A stretch of DNA of 64,000 bases from Comamonadaceae bacterium (GCA_947456305.1 CANGPN010000011.1:1-64000), one strand, 5' to 3'. Positions 45,235-55,553 are shown, counted from the stretch's first letter. Numbers and translations: made by a program. The notes: generated by a model from the sequence alone, not told the origin.

Positions 45235-46278
45235 ATGCAAAACGACAACAACGCGCCTTCGCCGGATACGACCGGTGCGCATTCCGAACCGGTGGCATCC
45301 CCTGCCGCCCCGGCACCTGCCGCGTCAGCAACTGCTGAAAAATCTCTGGCCTGGGAGCGTGAAACCCTGGAACGCCTGGTCATGGCGCAACTGAATGAGC
45401 AGCGCGCAGCGAGGCGCTGGCGTGTCGGCTTTCGCTTGTTTTGGACCCTGCTTTTTCTGGGCGGTCTCTGGTATTCGTTTCACCACGGCAAAAACTCAGC
45501 CACATCGACCAACATAACTGCCCATACGGCGTTGGTCGAAATCAAAGGTGAAATTGATTCAGACGCCAATGCCAACGCTGAATGGATCATTGATTCCATG
45601 CGTCAGGCGTTTGAAGCTGAGGGTGCGCAAGCAGTGGTTTTGCTGATCAATTCACCCGGCGGCAGTCCGGTACAGGCCGGCATGATCAATGATGAGATCA
45701 AGCGTTTGAAAAGCCTGCACCAAAAACCGGTGTACGTGGTGGTTGAGGAAACCTGTGCTTCAGCGGCTTACTACATCGCCGCAGGCGCTGACAAAATTTT
45801 TGTGGATAAAGCCAGCATCGTCGGCAGCATAGGCGTGCTGATGGATGGCTTTGGTTTTACCGGCTTGATGGACAAAGTCGGTGTCGAGCGTCGTTTAATG
45901 ACTGCCGGTGAAAACAAGGGTTTTCTGGACCCTTTCAGTACCCCGACTAAACCGCAAAAAGCCCATGCGCAGCGCTTACTCGATCAGATTCACCAGCAGT
46001 TCATTGAGGTGGTACGCGAAGGTCGCGGCGATCGTTTGGTAGAAACCCCTGAGTTGTTCAGCGGCCTGTTCTGGAGCGGTCAGCAGGCCGTCGAATTGGG
46101 TTTGGCCGATGGCTACGGCACCTTGGATAGCGTGGCGCGCGACGTGGTCAAGGCCGAGGACATTGTGGACTACACACGGCAGGACAATGTGGCCGAACGA
46201 TTGGCCAAGCGTTTTGGTGCCGCCATGGGCGAGGCGATGGTGAAAGCTTCGCTTCAGCTGTTGCCGCATATTCGTTGA
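45235..46278 (+). CDS. Signal peptide peptidase SppA-like S49 peptidase
   Basis: 347 residues. A disordered Pro/Ala-rich N-terminus, one transmembrane helix (about residues 63-81, GFRLFWTLLFLGGLWYSF), then the S49 catalytic domain in the periplasm. INSPGGSPVQAG is the oxyanion region, the nucleophile Ser is in ETCASAAYYIAAGADKI, and the general-base Lys should be in the following helix region. Short (single-domain) form as in bacterial SppA/SohB relatives. I use the ATG at 45235; a TTG two codons upstream overlaps the Rieske stop. Confidence 0.92.
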   Translation: MQNDNNAPSPDTTGAHSEPVASPAAPAPAASATAEKSLAWERETLERLVMAQLNEQRAARRWRVGFRLFWTLLFLGGLWYSFHHGKNSATSTNITAHTALVEIKGEIDSDANANAEWIIDSMRQAFEAEGAQAVVLLINSPGGSPVQAGMINDEIKRLKSLHQKPVYVVVEETCASAAYYIAAGADKIFVDKASIVGSIGVLMDGFGFTGLMDKVGVERRLMTAGENKGFLDPFSTPTKPQKAHAQRLLDQIHQQFIEVVREGRGDRLVETPELFSGLFWSGQQAVELGLADGYGTLDSVARDVVKAEDIVDYTRQDNVAERLAKRFGAAMGEAMVKASLQLLPHIR

Positions 46279-46296
46279 GGTATTGCCGGGCTCCAT

Positions 46297-46316
46297 CGGG
46301 TGCTTGAACGCACCCG
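46297..46316. terminator. Hairpin at the convergent S49 peptidase/methyltransferase junction
   Basis: CGGGTGC (46297-46303) pairs with GCACCCG (46310-46316); GCCGGG at 46285 can compete for the same CCCGGC. No T-run follows on the plus strand. It lies between stop codons of opposing genes, so a terminator role is likely but not classical. Confidence 0.5.
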
Positions 46317-46322
46317 GCCTTG

Positions 46323-47096
46323 TCAAGGTCCGAAAGCAAACACCACAGGGCTGTGCTTGTCAGGCAAGAGCCCTTTTTTCTTCCAGTGAGATACCTTGAG
46401 GCTATGTATCTGCATGTTATCCAGACTCAGATCAGCCGCTAAGCACAAGCGGGTGTCTGCTTGCAGGCTTGTCAACAAAGCTGACAGCAAAGCCTGGTTG
46501 CGGTAAGGCGTTTCGATGAAGATTTGGGTTTCGCCGCTCTTTAAAGCCTGTTTTTCCAGCGACTGAATCTGCTGAACGCGAAGCGCGGCGTCTTGCGGCA
46601 AGTAGCCGTGAAAAGCAAATTGCTGGCCGTTCAAACCACTGGCTGCCAGTGCCAACAGCAGCGAACACGGGCCTACCAAGGGGATCACCTGAATGCCTGC
46701 ATCATGCGCAGCGCGCACCAATGACGATCCGGGATCGGCCACCGCAGGCATGCCTGCTTCGCTGACCAGTCCCATGTCATGGCCTTGCAGCGCTGGCGCG
46801 AGCAAGCTGCTGGTATCCAAACCTGCCGCATGATCGCCTTTTTTATGCACAAGCCTTGGCAACTCCGCAATCTGCTGATCTTGCACTACACAAGACAAAG
46901 GGTGGACCAGTCCGATGCGTTTGAGCAGGGCGCGGGTGGATTTGGCGTTCTCGCAGACCCAATGACTCAGCCGGGCTGCAATCAGCAAGCTGCCGTCAGG
47001 CATGACTTGGTGCAAAGGCGCTTGGGTTTCGCACATGAAGTCCAAAGGCGCGGGCACAAGATACAACTTGCCTTTGGTCAAAGTTCCTGATGGCAT
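46323..47096 (-). CDS. RsmI-related SAM-dependent methyltransferase (tetrapyrrole-methylase fold)
   Basis: 257 residues with the fold of RsmI (16S rRNA 2'-O-methyltransferase): LYLVPAPLD at the start, LVSEAGMPAVADPGSSLVRAAHDAGIQVIPLVGPCSLLLALAASGLNGQQFAFHGYLP in the middle (motifs around SEAGMPAVADPG and VGPCSLLLALAASG) and IETPYRN later. It is a paralogue of RsmI rather than the canonical protein, as the position next to maf and S49 peptidase is where Burkholderiales carry this second copy. Target not known. Maf lies 5 bases upstream in the same direction. Confidence 0.85.
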   Translation of the reverse strand: MPSGTLTKGKLYLVPAPLDFMCETQAPLHQVMPDGSLLIAARLSHWVCENAKSTRALLKRIGLVHPLSCVVQDQQIAELPRLVHKKGDHAAGLDTSSLLAPALQGHDMGLVSEAGMPAVADPGSSLVRAAHDAGIQVIPLVGPCSLLLALAASGLNGQQFAFHGYLPQDAALRVQQIQSLEKQALKSGETQIFIETPYRNQALLSALLTSLQADTRLCLAADLSLDNMQIHSLKVSHWKKKGLLPDKHSPVVFAFGP

Positions 47097-47101
47097 GTCT
47101 G

Positions 47102-47701
47102 TCAGTCCAGCAAGGCCAGCCCTGCTGAGCGCAGCAGACGGCAGGTATGTATCAAGGGCAGACCAACCAAGGCTGTCGGGTCCTGGTTGTCTATGCTTTC
47201 AAGCAATGCAATACCCAGCCCTTCGCTTTTTGCACTACCCGCGCAGTCGTAAGGTGTTTCAGCCCGCAAATAGTTTTCTATGGCCACGTCACTGAGGTTG
47301 CGAAACTTCACCTTGACCTGTGCCAGCGCTTGGTCTGCAAAACCCGTCTCATGGCAGACCACAGCGACGGCCGTTTGAAACACCACGGTGCGCCCGCGCA
47401 TTCGTTGCAACTGAAGCACGGCGTTGGCATGGTTGCCTGGCTTGCCCAGCGGTTTACCGTCCAGATCGGCCACTTGATCTGAGCCGATCACCAGAGCTTG
47501 TGGATGCTTGTCAGCCACGGCGTGTGCTTTGGCCAATGCCAGCCGCACGGCCAAGTCCTGAGGCGCTTCGCCGGGCAAAGGGGTTTCATCCACCAGGGGA
47601 CTGACGACATCAAACGGCTGGCGCAGGCGTTGCAGCAATTCGCGCCGGTAGACAGAGGTGGAGCCCAGGATCAAAGGGCGAGCATTGGAAGTCTGAGACA
47701 T
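47102..47701 (-). CDS. Maf/YceF-type nucleotide pyrophosphatase
   Basis: 199 residues from the ATG at 47701 (an ATG three codons earlier is possible). Motifs: LILGSTSVYRRELLQRLRQPF, VDETPLPGEAP and LVIGSDQVADLDGKPLGKPG, the last diagnostic of the Maf/HAM1-like fold that hydrolyses noncanonical nucleotides. The SDQ and Arg/Gln pattern resembles YceF (7-methyl-GTP pyrophosphatase) more than YhdE. Divergent from yceD with only 27 bases between start codons, so their promoters overlap. Confidence 0.92.
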   Translation of the reverse strand: MSQTSNARPLILGSTSVYRRELLQRLRQPFDVVSPLVDETPLPGEAPQDLAVRLALAKAHAVADKHPQALVIGSDQVADLDGKPLGKPGNHANAVLQLQRMRGRTVVFQTAVAVVCHETGFADQALAQVKVKFRNLSDVAIENYLRAETPYDCAGSAKSEGLGIALLESIDNQDPTALVGLPLIHTCRLLRSAGLALLD

Positions 47702-47728
47702 AAATGGCATTCTCTTACACTGCCTGCT

Positions 47729-48256
47729 ATGACAAATGAATGGAATGCCCGCTTGCTGGATACCCAGCGCTTCACCGAGTCAGCCGGACACGCCGCATTC
47801 CACACCGGCTTGCACAGCTTGGCGCGCGTGCAAGAGGTTTGCGACAACCCCGGCGTCAATGCAACGCAAACAGAATGCGAATGGTCACTCAGCGGTGAAA
47901 TACGCGGATCAGGTCCACGGCGGCAAAGTTGGCTGCAATTAGAGGCCGCTGTTAGCTTGCCGCAACATTGTCAGCGCTGCCTGGAGCCCATGTCGGTAGA
48001 TATCAAGGTCAACCGCTGGTTCCGTTTTGTGGACGATGAGGCCACTGCCTTGGCCGAAGACGATGACTGCGAAGAGGATTTGCTGGTGACATCCGGCGAA
48101 TTCAATGCGTTTGAATTGCTGGAAGACGAACTGCTGCTGGCTTTGCCCTTGATCGTCAGCCATGCCGATTGCCAGCCTCCGGCTAGCACGGCACTTGTTG
48201 ATGACTTGCCGCATCCGTTTGCTGCCTTGGCGGGTCTGAAAAAGTCCAAAACCTGA
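47729..48256 (+). CDS. yceD: YceD/DUF177 family protein
   Basis: 175 residues, acidic, with LEAAVSLPQHCQRCLEPMSVDI matching the CxxC region of DUF177 and the following FRFVDDEATALAEDDD. In bacteria this gene sits directly upstream of rpmF and is implicated in 23S rRNA maturation (as in plants and E. coli YceD). I start at the ATG at 47729; the frame is open through maf, but that is antisense. rpmF begins 97 bases later. Confidence 0.9.
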   Translation: MTNEWNARLLDTQRFTESAGHAAFHTGLHSLARVQEVCDNPGVNATQTECEWSLSGEIRGSGPRRQSWLQLEAAVSLPQHCQRCLEPMSVDIKVNRWFRFVDDEATALAEDDDCEEDLLVTSGEFNAFELLEDELLLALPLIVSHADCQPPASTALVDDLPHPFAALAGLKKSKT

Positions 48257-48272
48257 TAACCCGGCTTACAGT

Positions 48273-48278
48273 TATAAT
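48273..48278 (+). promoter_or_regulatory. Candidate -10 element for rpmF-plsX-fab
   Basis: TATAAT, an exact consensus hexamer, at 48273-48278, about 75 bases before the rpmF ATG. The region 17 bases upstream has no good TTGACA match, so this is a tentative promoter, possibly with an activator. Confidence 0.4.
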
Positions 48279-48353
48279 GTTTGATTCTTTGCCTGCAGCC
48301 GCCATGCGAGCGTTCAGGCTGTCCGATTGAACCAATGATTTCAGGAGCCTGCC

Positions 48354-48536
48354 ATGGCTGTCCAGCAAAACAAAAAATCCCCCTCTAAACGGGGCATGCA
48401 CCGTTCACACAATGCTTTGAACGTGCCTGGCTTGGCTGTCGAGCCAACCACCGGCGAAGTGCATTTGCGCCACCACATCAGCCCTACCGGTTTTTACCGT
48501 GGACGCAAGGTGCTGAAAACCAAGTCTGAAGCCTGA
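48354..48536 (+). CDS. rpmF: Ribosomal protein L32
   Basis: 60 residues, basic, [22 protein letters not shown] and [15 protein letters not shown] are the L32 signature. The four-cysteine zinc site of some L32 proteins is absent, so this is a zinc-free (C-minus) type. A CAGGAG site is 7 bases before the ATG. Followed by a terminator and then plsX, as in many bacteria where rpmF and fatty-acid genes are linked. Confidence 0.98.
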   Translation: MAVQQNKKSPSKRGMHRSHNALNVPGLAVEPTTGEVHLRHHISPTGFYRGRKVLKTKSEA

Positions 48537-48551
48537 GTTTGATCCGGCACC

Positions 48552-48586
48552 AAAGCCCGTCGCAGCTTGTCTCGCGCGGGCTTTTT
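48552..48586 (+). terminator. Rho-independent terminator after rpmF
   Basis: AAAGCCCG pairs with CGGGCTTT, extended by CGC/GCG past a bulged T, followed by a T-run ending at 48586. It probably gives partial termination, leaving the ribosomal protein mRNA in excess over plsX and the fab genes. Confidence 0.8.
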
Positions 48587-48631
48587 GCTTGATGGCCAGC
48601 TGTTTGTGAACCCTTTACAAGCCCAACCGCC

Positions 48632-49678
48632 ATGCTGACGATTGCTGTTGACTGCATGGGCGGCGACCACGGACCCGGCGTCACACTGCCCGCTTGCCGT
48701 CAGTTTCTTGACCAGCATCCGCAAGCCGTTTTGCTGCTGGTTGGTCTGCCTGAGGCGCTTTCCTCTTTCACCCATCCCCGCGCACGCATAGTTCCCGCCT
48801 CTGAAGTAGTCAGTATGGACGATGCGGTTGAAGTGGCATTACGGCGTAAAAAAGATTCATCGATGCGCGTGGCCATTGAGCAGGTGCGTGACGGTCATGC
48901 CCAAGTGGCGGTGTCCGCTGGCAACACCGGGGCTTTGATGGCGATTGCACGCTATGTGCTTAAAACCCTTGATGGCATTGACCGTCCCGCGATCGCCGGT
49001 CAAATGCCCAATATCAAAGGCGGTGGCACCACAATGTTGGATCTGGGTGCCAATGTAGATTCCTCGCCTCAGCATTTGCTGCAATTTGCCTTGATGGGGT
49101 CGGCATTGGTGTCGGTGTTGACTGGCATTGACAAACCCTCTGTCGGTTTGCTTAACATCGGCGAAGAAGCGATCAAAGGTAATGAAATCATCAAAAAAAC
49201 CGGTGAATTGCTGCGATCAGCAGCTAACTCCGGTGATTTGAATTTTTTTGGCAATGTCGAAGGTAACGATATTTTCAAAGGCACCACTGATATCGTTGTA
49301 TGCGACGGTTTTGTTGGTAATGTCGCTCTCAAGGCCAGTGAAGGCTTAGCCGCGATGGTCAGTCATTTTTTGAAAAAGAGTTTTTCTCTCAATATATTTA
49401 CTTTAATTGCCGGTATTGTTGCCTATCCTGCCTTATCTGGCTTTAAAAAACTGGTTGATCATCGGCGGCACAACGGCGCGGCTTTGCTGGGCCTGCGTGG
49501 CTTGGTGTTCAAAAGTCACGGATCAGCCGACGAGTTGGCGTTTTTAACTGCCTTGCAGCGCGCGTATGATGCGGCAGACCATGATTTGCTGGCGCGCCTG
49601 AAGTCCCAATTGGCCCATGCCGCCCCGTTATTGACGGCGTCCGGGCAATCCGTACCCACATTATCTGAATCCGAATGA
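48632..49678 (+). CDS. plsX: Phosphate acyltransferase PlsX
   Basis: Converts acyl-ACP to acyl-phosphate, the entry to phospholipid synthesis. 348 residues, [21 protein letters not shown] at the start is the family signature, followed by [27 protein letters not shown] and [16 protein letters not shown]. Overlaps fabH by four bases (ATGA). First gene of the plsX-fabH-fabD-fabG-acpP-fabF block. Confidence 0.97.
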   Translation: MLTIAVDCMGGDHGPGVTLPACRQFLDQHPQAVLLLVGLPEALSSFTHPRARIVPASEVVSMDDAVEVALRRKKDSSMRVAIEQVRDGHAQVAVSAGNTGALMAIARYVLKTLDGIDRPAIAGQMPNIKGGGTTMLDLGANVDSSPQHLLQFALMGSALVSVLTGIDKPSVGLLNIGEEAIKGNEIIKKTGELLRSAANSGDLNFFGNVEGNDIFKGTTDIVVCDGFVGNVALKASEGLAAMVSHFLKKSFSLNIFTLIAGIVAYPALSGFKKLVDHRRHNGAALLGLRGLVFKSHGSADELAFLTALQRAYDAADHDLLARLKSQLAHAAPLLTASGQSVPTLSESE

Positions 49679-50676
49679 GCTTGTATTCCCGAATTGTCGG
49701 CACCGGAAGCTACCTGCCGCCACGCCGACTCAGTAATGCCGATCTGGTGGCTGAACTCGCCGCCAAAGGCGTGGAGTCATCCGATGAATGGATAGTCGAG
49801 CGCACCGGTATACGCGCCCGCCACTTTGCCGATCAGGGTGTTTTCAGCAGTGATCTGGCATTCGAGGCTTGCAAGCAGGCTTTGCATGCCGCCCGGCTGG
49901 GCCCGCAGGATATCGATCTGGTCATTGTGGCCACCTCCACCCCGGACATGGTGTTTCCTTCCACCGCCTGCATCCTGCAGCACAAACTGGCGCAAATCAG
50001 CTCCGAGGCTGCCGGTATTGCCGGGTCTGCGGCTTTTGACGTGCAAGCGGTTTGTGCCGGTTTTATTTATGCCATGAGCGTGGCCGACGCCATGATCCGG
50101 GCCGGCAATGCCAAGCGCGCCTTGGTGGTCGGCGCCGAGGTGTTTTCCCGTTTGCTCGATTTCAACGACCGCACCACCTGCGTCTTGTTCGGCGACGGCG
50201 CCGGAGCGGTGGTGCTCGAAGCCTCTGAAACACCGGGGATTTTGGCCGCCGATATTCACGCTGACGGCAAGCATGTCGGCTTGCTGTGTGTGCCGGGTCA
50301 CGTGAATGGCGGTCAGATTTTGGGCGACCCTGTCTTGAAAATGGACGGTCAAGGTGTGTTCAAACTCGCGGTAGGTGTATTGGAAGACACCGCACGAACC
50401 GTGCTTGCCAAAGCAGGTTTGCAAGAATCAGATCTGGACTGGCTGGTGCCTCACCAGGCGAACATCCGCATCATCCAAAGCACCGCCAAAAAATTGAAAC
50501 TCACCATGGACAAGGTTTTATTGACTGTGGCGGATCACGGTAATACCTCGGCAGCATCGATACCGCTGGCGCTGGACGTAGGCGTGCGTGCGGGCAAATT
50601 GCAGCCCGGACAATTGGTGATGCTCGAAGGCGTAGGCGGCGGCTTTGCCTGGGGCTCCATACTTTTCCGCTATTGA
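49675..50676 (+). CDS. fabH: Beta-ketoacyl-ACP synthase III
   Basis: Starts fatty acid chains by condensing acetyl-CoA with malonyl-ACP. 333 residues; catalytic triad Cys in [13 protein letters not shown], His in [10 protein letters not shown] and Asn in [12 protein letters not shown]-terminal [17 protein letters not shown] is typical. Four-base overlap with plsX; fabD begins two bases after the stop. Confidence 0.97.
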   Translation: MSLYSRIVGTGSYLPPRRLSNADLVAELAAKGVESSDEWIVERTGIRARHFADQGVFSSDLAFEACKQALHAARLGPQDIDLVIVATSTPDMVFPSTACILQHKLAQISSEAAGIAGSAAFDVQAVCAGFIYAMSVADAMIRAGNAKRALVVGAEVFSRLLDFNDRTTCVLFGDGAGAVVLEASETPGILAADIHADGKHVGLLCVPGHVNGGQILGDPVLKMDGQGVFKLAVGVLEDTARTVLAKAGLQESDLDWLVPHQANIRIIQSTAKKLKLTMDKVLLTVADHGNTSAASIPLALDVGVRAGKLQPGQLVMLEGVGGGFAWGSILFRY

Positions 50677-50677
50677 T

Positions 50678-51631
50678 ATGACGACATTTGCATTTGTATT
50701 TCCCGGTCAAGGTTCCCAATCGGTTGGCATGCTGGACGCTTGGAACGACCATCCTGTGGTCGAGGCCACTTTGGCAGAAGCCAGTGAGGCTTTGGGCCAA
50801 GACCTCGGGCAACTGATTCACCAAGGTCCGAAAGAAGATTTGGCGCTGACGACCAACACCCAACCGGTCATGCTTGTCGCAGCGATTGCCGCCTACCGTG
50901 TATGGATTGCTGAAGGGGGCGCAGCACCCGCTTATGTGGCAGGTCATTCACTCGGTGAATATTCCGCGCTGGTGGCCAGCGGCGTGCTGACTTTGGCCCA
51001 GGCCGTGCCATTGGTCAGATTGCGAGCCCAAGCCATGCAAGAAGCCGTGGCTGTTGGCGCTGGTGCCATGGCCGCTGTACTGGGCTTGGATGCTGCGAAA
51101 GTGGTGGATATTTGCGCGCAGGCGCAAGCCGGTTTCACCCCGGGCAGTGGTGAAGTGGTGCAGGCCGCCAATTTCAACGACCCCGGTCAGACGGTGATTT
51201 CCGGCAGCAAAGCCGCAGTGGACAAAGCTTGCGAATTACTCAAAGCAGCAGGCGCTAAACGCACATTGCTGTTGCCGGTGTCCGCCCCGTTTCACTGTGC
51301 ACTCATGAAACCCGCGGCAGAGCGTTTACGCCAACACCTTGAAGGCATTGATTTGCAAGCCCCGCAAATCCCGGTTATCAACAACATAGACGTTGCTCTG
51401 GAAAGCGACAGCTCGCGCATCCGCGATGCGCTTTACCGCCAGGCGTTCGGGCCAGTGCGTTGGGTGGAAACCATTGCGCACATGCATCAACTCGGTGTCA
51501 GCCACGTGGTGGAATGCGGTCCAGGCAAGGTTTTGACGGGTATGGTTAAACGCATTGCACCTGAACTGCAATCCCAGGCCTTGTTCGATCCGGCTACCTT
51601 GGCTGAAACTCTGGCGTGGATAAAAGCTTGA
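50678..51631 (+). CDS. fabD: Malonyl-CoA:ACP transacylase
   Basis: Loads malonyl groups onto ACP. 317 residues from the ATG at 50678 (MTTFAFVFPGQGSQSVGM); longer frames overlap fabH. Nucleophile Ser in GHSLGEYSAL, catalytic His in VSAPFHCALM, and the Gln of FPGQGSQ forming the oxyanion hole are all present. The central insertion and C-terminal VVECGPGKVLTGM are standard. Confidence 0.97.
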   Translation: MTTFAFVFPGQGSQSVGMLDAWNDHPVVEATLAEASEALGQDLGQLIHQGPKEDLALTTNTQPVMLVAAIAAYRVWIAEGGAAPAYVAGHSLGEYSALVASGVLTLAQAVPLVRLRAQAMQEAVAVGAGAMAAVLGLDAAKVVDICAQAQAGFTPGSGEVVQAANFNDPGQTVISGSKAAVDKACELLKAAGAKRTLLLPVSAPFHCALMKPAAERLRQHLEGIDLQAPQIPVINNIDVALESDSSRIRDALYRQAFGPVRWVETIAHMHQLGVSHVVECGPGKVLTGMVKRIAPELQSQALFDPATLAETLAWIKA

Positions 51632-51633
51632 CT

Positions 51634-52383
51634 ATGAGTAATAACGACAATTCATCACAAACAGCGCTGGTGACCGGCGCGTCGCGCGGCATAGGTGCCG
51701 CCATCGCTTTGCAATTGGCCAAACAAGGCTTTCGTGTGTATGCCAGCGCGACCACCGACGATGGCGCTGCCCGTATCAGTCAGGCATTGGCGGCCTATCC
51801 CGGTAGTCACGGCGTGGTCTTACAGGTCAATGATGCGGATCAACTGAACGCATTGGTTGACCGTGTGGTGACTGAAACCGGAGCCTTGCATGTCTTGGTC
51901 AATAATGCCGGCATCACGCGTGACACCTTGGCCATGCGGATGAAAGACAGCGACTGGGACGAAGTCACAGACACCAATTTAAAAGCGGTTTTCCGGCTCA
52001 GCCGCGCCGCCATCCGCCCTATGATGAAGCAGCGCTATGGCCGCATCATCAACATCACCAGCGTGGTGGGCGCCTCTGGCAACCCGGGTCAGGCCAATTA
52101 CGCCGCCGCCAAGGCCGGCGTGGCCGGTATGACCCGCGCACTCGCCCGTGAGCTCGGCAGTCGCGGGATCACTGTTAATTGTGTGGCGCCCGGCTTTATC
52201 AATACCGACATGACTTCAGGCTTGCCCGAAGAGCAGCAAAAAGCTTTGCTGGGTCAAATCCCCTTGGGGCACCTGGGGCAGCCTGATGATGTGGCACACG
52301 CGGTGGCTTTTCTGGCCAGTGCGCAGGCTGCATACATCACCGGTCAGGAGCTGCATGTGAACGGCGGTATGTACATGGCATAA
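51634..52383 (+). CDS. fabG: 3-oxoacyl-ACP reductase
   Basis: NADPH-dependent reduction of 3-ketoacyl-ACP. 249 residues from the ATG at 51634. SDR features: TGASRGIGAAIA cofactor loop, NNAGITRD, the catalytic Ser in NITSVVGASGNPGQANYAAAKAG with the Tyr and Lys of YAAAK, and the C-terminal ITGQELHVNGGMYM. Two bases between the fabD stop and this ATG. Confidence 0.97.
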   Translation: MSNNDNSSQTALVTGASRGIGAAIALQLAKQGFRVYASATTDDGAARISQALAAYPGSHGVVLQVNDADQLNALVDRVVTETGALHVLVNNAGITRDTLAMRMKDSDWDEVTDTNLKAVFRLSRAAIRPMMKQRYGRIINITSVVGASGNPGQANYAAAKAGVAGMTRALARELGSRGITVNCVAPGFINTDMTSGLPEEQQKALLGQIPLGHLGQPDDVAHAVAFLASAQAAYITGQELHVNGGMYMA

Positions 52384-52445
52384 GGCCTTGGTATAAGCCA
52401 GAATCAAGCCGTATCGTCCGCGCGGCTAAAATCGCGGACTTCTAA

Positions 52446-52706
<261 letters not shown>

Positions 52707-52720
52707 AACAGAGGTTTCGC

Positions 52721-53965
52721 ATGAGTCGTCGTCGCGTTGTCGTGACCGGCTTGGGCTGTGTGTCTCCTGTGGGAAACACAGCGCAGGCTTCCTGGAAGCA
52801 AATCCTGGCAGGTCAGTCAGGCATAGATGCCATCACCCATTTTGATGCGTCTGCGTTTGCCTGTCATTTCGCGGGTGAAGTCAAAAACTTCAATCTCGAC
52901 GAGTACATCTCGCCCAAGGAAGCGCGGACCATGGACCGCTTCATTCATTTGGGTGTGGCGGCCGGTTTGCAGGCGGTGGCGGATGCCGGGCTACCGACCG
53001 GTGAAGCGCTGGACGAAGAACTGTCTTACCGCATCGGGTGTTTGATCGGCTCAGGCATCGGCGGGCTGCCCCTCATCGAAAACATGCGGGATGAACTTAT
53101 GGCGCGCGGCCCGCGCCGTATTTCCCCGTTTTTTGTACCGGCCAGCATCATCAACATGATTTCCGGCCATGTCTCCATGCGCTGCGGTTTCAAAGGCCCG
53201 AATCTCGCGATAGCCACGGCGTGCAGCACCGGTTTGCACAGCATAGGCGAAGCTGGGCGCATCATTGAATACGGTGATGCCGATGTCATGGTGGCGGGCG
53301 GCTCCGAGGCGACAATTTCTCCTTTGGGACTGGGCGGTTTTGCAGCCATGCGCGCTTTGTCCACCCGCAACGACGACCCGAAAACCGCTTCCCGCCCCTG
53401 GGACAAAGAGCGTGACGGCTTTGTTTTGGGCGAGGGTGCGGGCGTACTGGTGCTGGAGGAATACGAATATGCCAAGGCTCGCGGCGCGCGTATTTACGCG
53501 GAACTCGCCGGTTACGGCCGCAGCGCTGATGCCGGACACATGACCGCACCCAACATGGACGGTCCGCGCCGTTCCATGCAAGCGGCGTTGAAAAATGCCG
53601 GTATGTCCCCAGATCAAGTGCATTACCTGAATGCACATGGCACCTCAACGCCTTTGGGCGACATCAATGAAACCCATGCGATCAAAGCCGCTTTCGGGTC
53701 TCATGCGCATGACATGGTCATCAGTTCCACTAAATCCATGACCGGGCACTTGCTAGGCGGAGCCGGGGGGATTGAAAGCGTTTTCACTGTACTTGCCTTG
53801 TACGACCAGAAAGTCCCGCCCACCATCAACTTGCATCATCCCGATCCCGAATGCGATTTGGACTTTTGCCCCAACGAAGCACGGGATATGCGCATAGATG
53901 TGGCCATGAAGAACAATTTCGGCTTCGGTGGAACCAACGGTACGCTGGTATTTAAGCGCATTTGA
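52721..53965 (+). CDS. fabF: Beta-ketoacyl-ACP synthase II
   Basis: Elongating condensing enzyme. 414 residues. Nucleophile Cys in [16 protein letters not shown], His in [12 protein letters not shown] and His in [15 protein letters not shown], plus [14 protein letters not shown] near the end. Fourteen bases after acpP. Downstream, related genomes carry rpoE; here a 103-base gap leads straight to degP. Confidence 0.97.
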   Translation: MSRRRVVVTGLGCVSPVGNTAQASWKQILAGQSGIDAITHFDASAFACHFAGEVKNFNLDEYISPKEARTMDRFIHLGVAAGLQAVADAGLPTGEALDEELSYRIGCLIGSGIGGLPLIENMRDELMARGPRRISPFFVPASIINMISGHVSMRCGFKGPNLAIATACSTGLHSIGEAGRIIEYGDADVMVAGGSEATISPLGLGGFAAMRALSTRNDDPKTASRPWDKERDGFVLGEGAGVLVLEEYEYAKARGARIYAELAGYGRSADAGHMTAPNMDGPRRSMQAALKNAGMSPDQVHYLNAHGTSTPLGDINETHAIKAAFGSHAHDMVISSTKSMTGHLLGGAGGIESVFTVLALYDQKVPPTINLHHPDPECDLDFCPNEARDMRIDVAMKNNFGFGGTNGTLVFKRI

Positions 53966-54068
53966 ATTCGCCCAAATCCCTTGCCTGACCAAGGAAACTG
54001 GGATTGTGTAGGCCTGCAACAGGTGATTGTCGTTACAACCGAATAAACACCTTAGGGAGATTTGAACA

Positions 54069-55553
54069 ATGTTGATTGATTTCCATAGCCATAAACAAGT
54101 CCGCACAGTGCTGTTAGCCACTGCGCTCAGTATCACCTCCTGGCTGTTACCGGCAGTGTTCAGCGTTGCTGAGGCGCAAGCACAAACCCGGACTCTGCCC
54201 GACTTCACCGATCTGGTGGAAGAAGTCGGCCCGTCAGTGGTCAATATCAGAACCATAGACAAAGCCGCGCCGGCCTCTGCCGCGCAACCTGCAGACCCGC
54301 AAGACGAAGAGATGCAGGAATTGTTCCGGCGCTTTTTCGGTATGCCGCCCCCCGGCGCACCGCGCCAACAACGGCCCAACCGGCCGCAGCAGCAACCTGA
54401 TGAACAACCGCGCGGTGTCGGCTCAGGTTTCATACTCACTGCGGACGGCTTCATCATGACGAATGCGCACGTCGTCGACGGCGCCGAGCAAGTCATCGTG
54501 ACACTGACTGATAAGCGCGAATTTGTCGCCCGCATCGTCGGTGCAGACAGACGGACCGATGTGGCTGTGGTCAAAATTGAAGCCAGCGGACTGCCGCCGG
54601 TCAAGCTGGGCAACCCCAACCGGCTCAAGGTCGGTGAATGGGTCATGGCCATTGGCTCGCCCTTCGGTCTGGAAAATACGGTCACCGCTGGTATCGTCAG
54701 CGCCAAAGGGCGTGACACCGGTGACTACCTGCCGTTTATTCAAACCGATGTGGCCATCAATCCCGGCAATTCCGGCGGCCCGCTGATTAATATGCGCGGC
54801 GAAGTCGTAGGCATTAACAGCCAGATATATTCCCGCTCCGGCGGCTTTATGGGTATTTCTTTTGCGATTCCCATTGATGAAGCTGCCAATGTCAGCAACC
54901 AGTTACGTGCCAGCGGCCGGGTGCAACGCGGGCGATTGGGCGTGGGCATAGGCGAGGTCACCAAAGAAGTGGCTGAATCGCTAGGGATGGCCAAGCCCCA
55001 AGGCGCATTTGTCAGCAGCGTCGAAGCCGGTTCGCCCGCCGAGAAAGCAGGCATAGAAGCGGGCGACATCATTTTGAAATTTGACGGCAAGACGATTGAA
55101 AAGTCCTCAGATTTACCGCGTACCGTCGGCGGTACCAAACCCGGTACGCACAGCACGCTTTCCTTGTTGCGCCGGGGTGTGACCAAAGATATCGCCATCA
55201 CTGTTGGCGAATTTGAAGCTGATAAACCCACAGCCAAAGCCGCTGCGACACCGGAGAAAAAACCGGAAACCAACGCTGCGGTTCAGTTGCTGGGGCTGAC
55301 TGTCAGTGATTTGTCCGAGGCGCAGAAGAAAGAGTTGAAAATGCGCGGCGGCGTGCGAGTGGATGCGGTCGCTGAACCGGCCTTGCGCGCAGGTATCCGC
55401 GAAGGCGATGTCATCACTCAGATTGCCAATAACGAGGTGACTGACAGTAAAAGTTTTGCCCAAATCGTAGGCAAGCTTGAAAAATCCAAAGCCGTCAGTG
55501 TGTTGTTGCGACGCGGGGACTGGTCTCAGTACACTGTGATCCGCCCGCGTTAA
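54069..55553 (+). CDS. Periplasmic serine protease DegP/MucD-type (HtrA family)
   Basis: 494 residues, cleavable signal or anchor (LLATALSITSWLLPAVFSVAEAQAQ, about 16-40). Trypsin-like domain: His in MTNAHVVDGA, Asp in RTDVAVVKI, Ser in NPGNSGGPLIN. A Pro/Gln/Arg-rich loop (PPPGAPRQQRPNRPQQQPDEQPRG in part) extends the LA-loop region. Two PDZ domains follow (about 285-380 and 400-494, the first with GRLGVGIGEV). By position it is the mucD-like gene upstream of lepA. AGGGAG precedes the ATG at 54069. Folding stress is its usual inducer through sigma-E, but no sigma-E gene lies beside it. Confidence 0.95.
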   Translation: MLIDFHSHKQVRTVLLATALSITSWLLPAVFSVAEAQAQTRTLPDFTDLVEEVGPSVVNIRTIDKAAPASAAQPADPQDEEMQELFRRFFGMPPPGAPRQQRPNRPQQQPDEQPRGVGSGFILTADGFIMTNAHVVDGAEQVIVTLTDKREFVARIVGADRRTDVAVVKIEASGLPPVKLGNPNRLKVGEWVMAIGSPFGLENTVTAGIVSAKGRDTGDYLPFIQTDVAINPGNSGGPLINMRGEVVGINSQIYSRSGGFMGISFAIPIDEAANVSNQLRASGRVQRGRLGVGIGEVTKEVAESLGMAKPQGAFVSSVEAGSPAEKAGIEAGDIILKFDGKTIEKSSDLPRTVGGTKPGTHSTLSLLRRGVTKDIAITVGEFEADKPTAKAAATPEKKPETNAAVQLLGLTVSDLSEAQKKELKMRGGVRVDAVAEPALRAGIREGDVITQIANNEVTDSKSFAQIVGKLEKSKAVSVLLRRGDWSQYTVIRPR

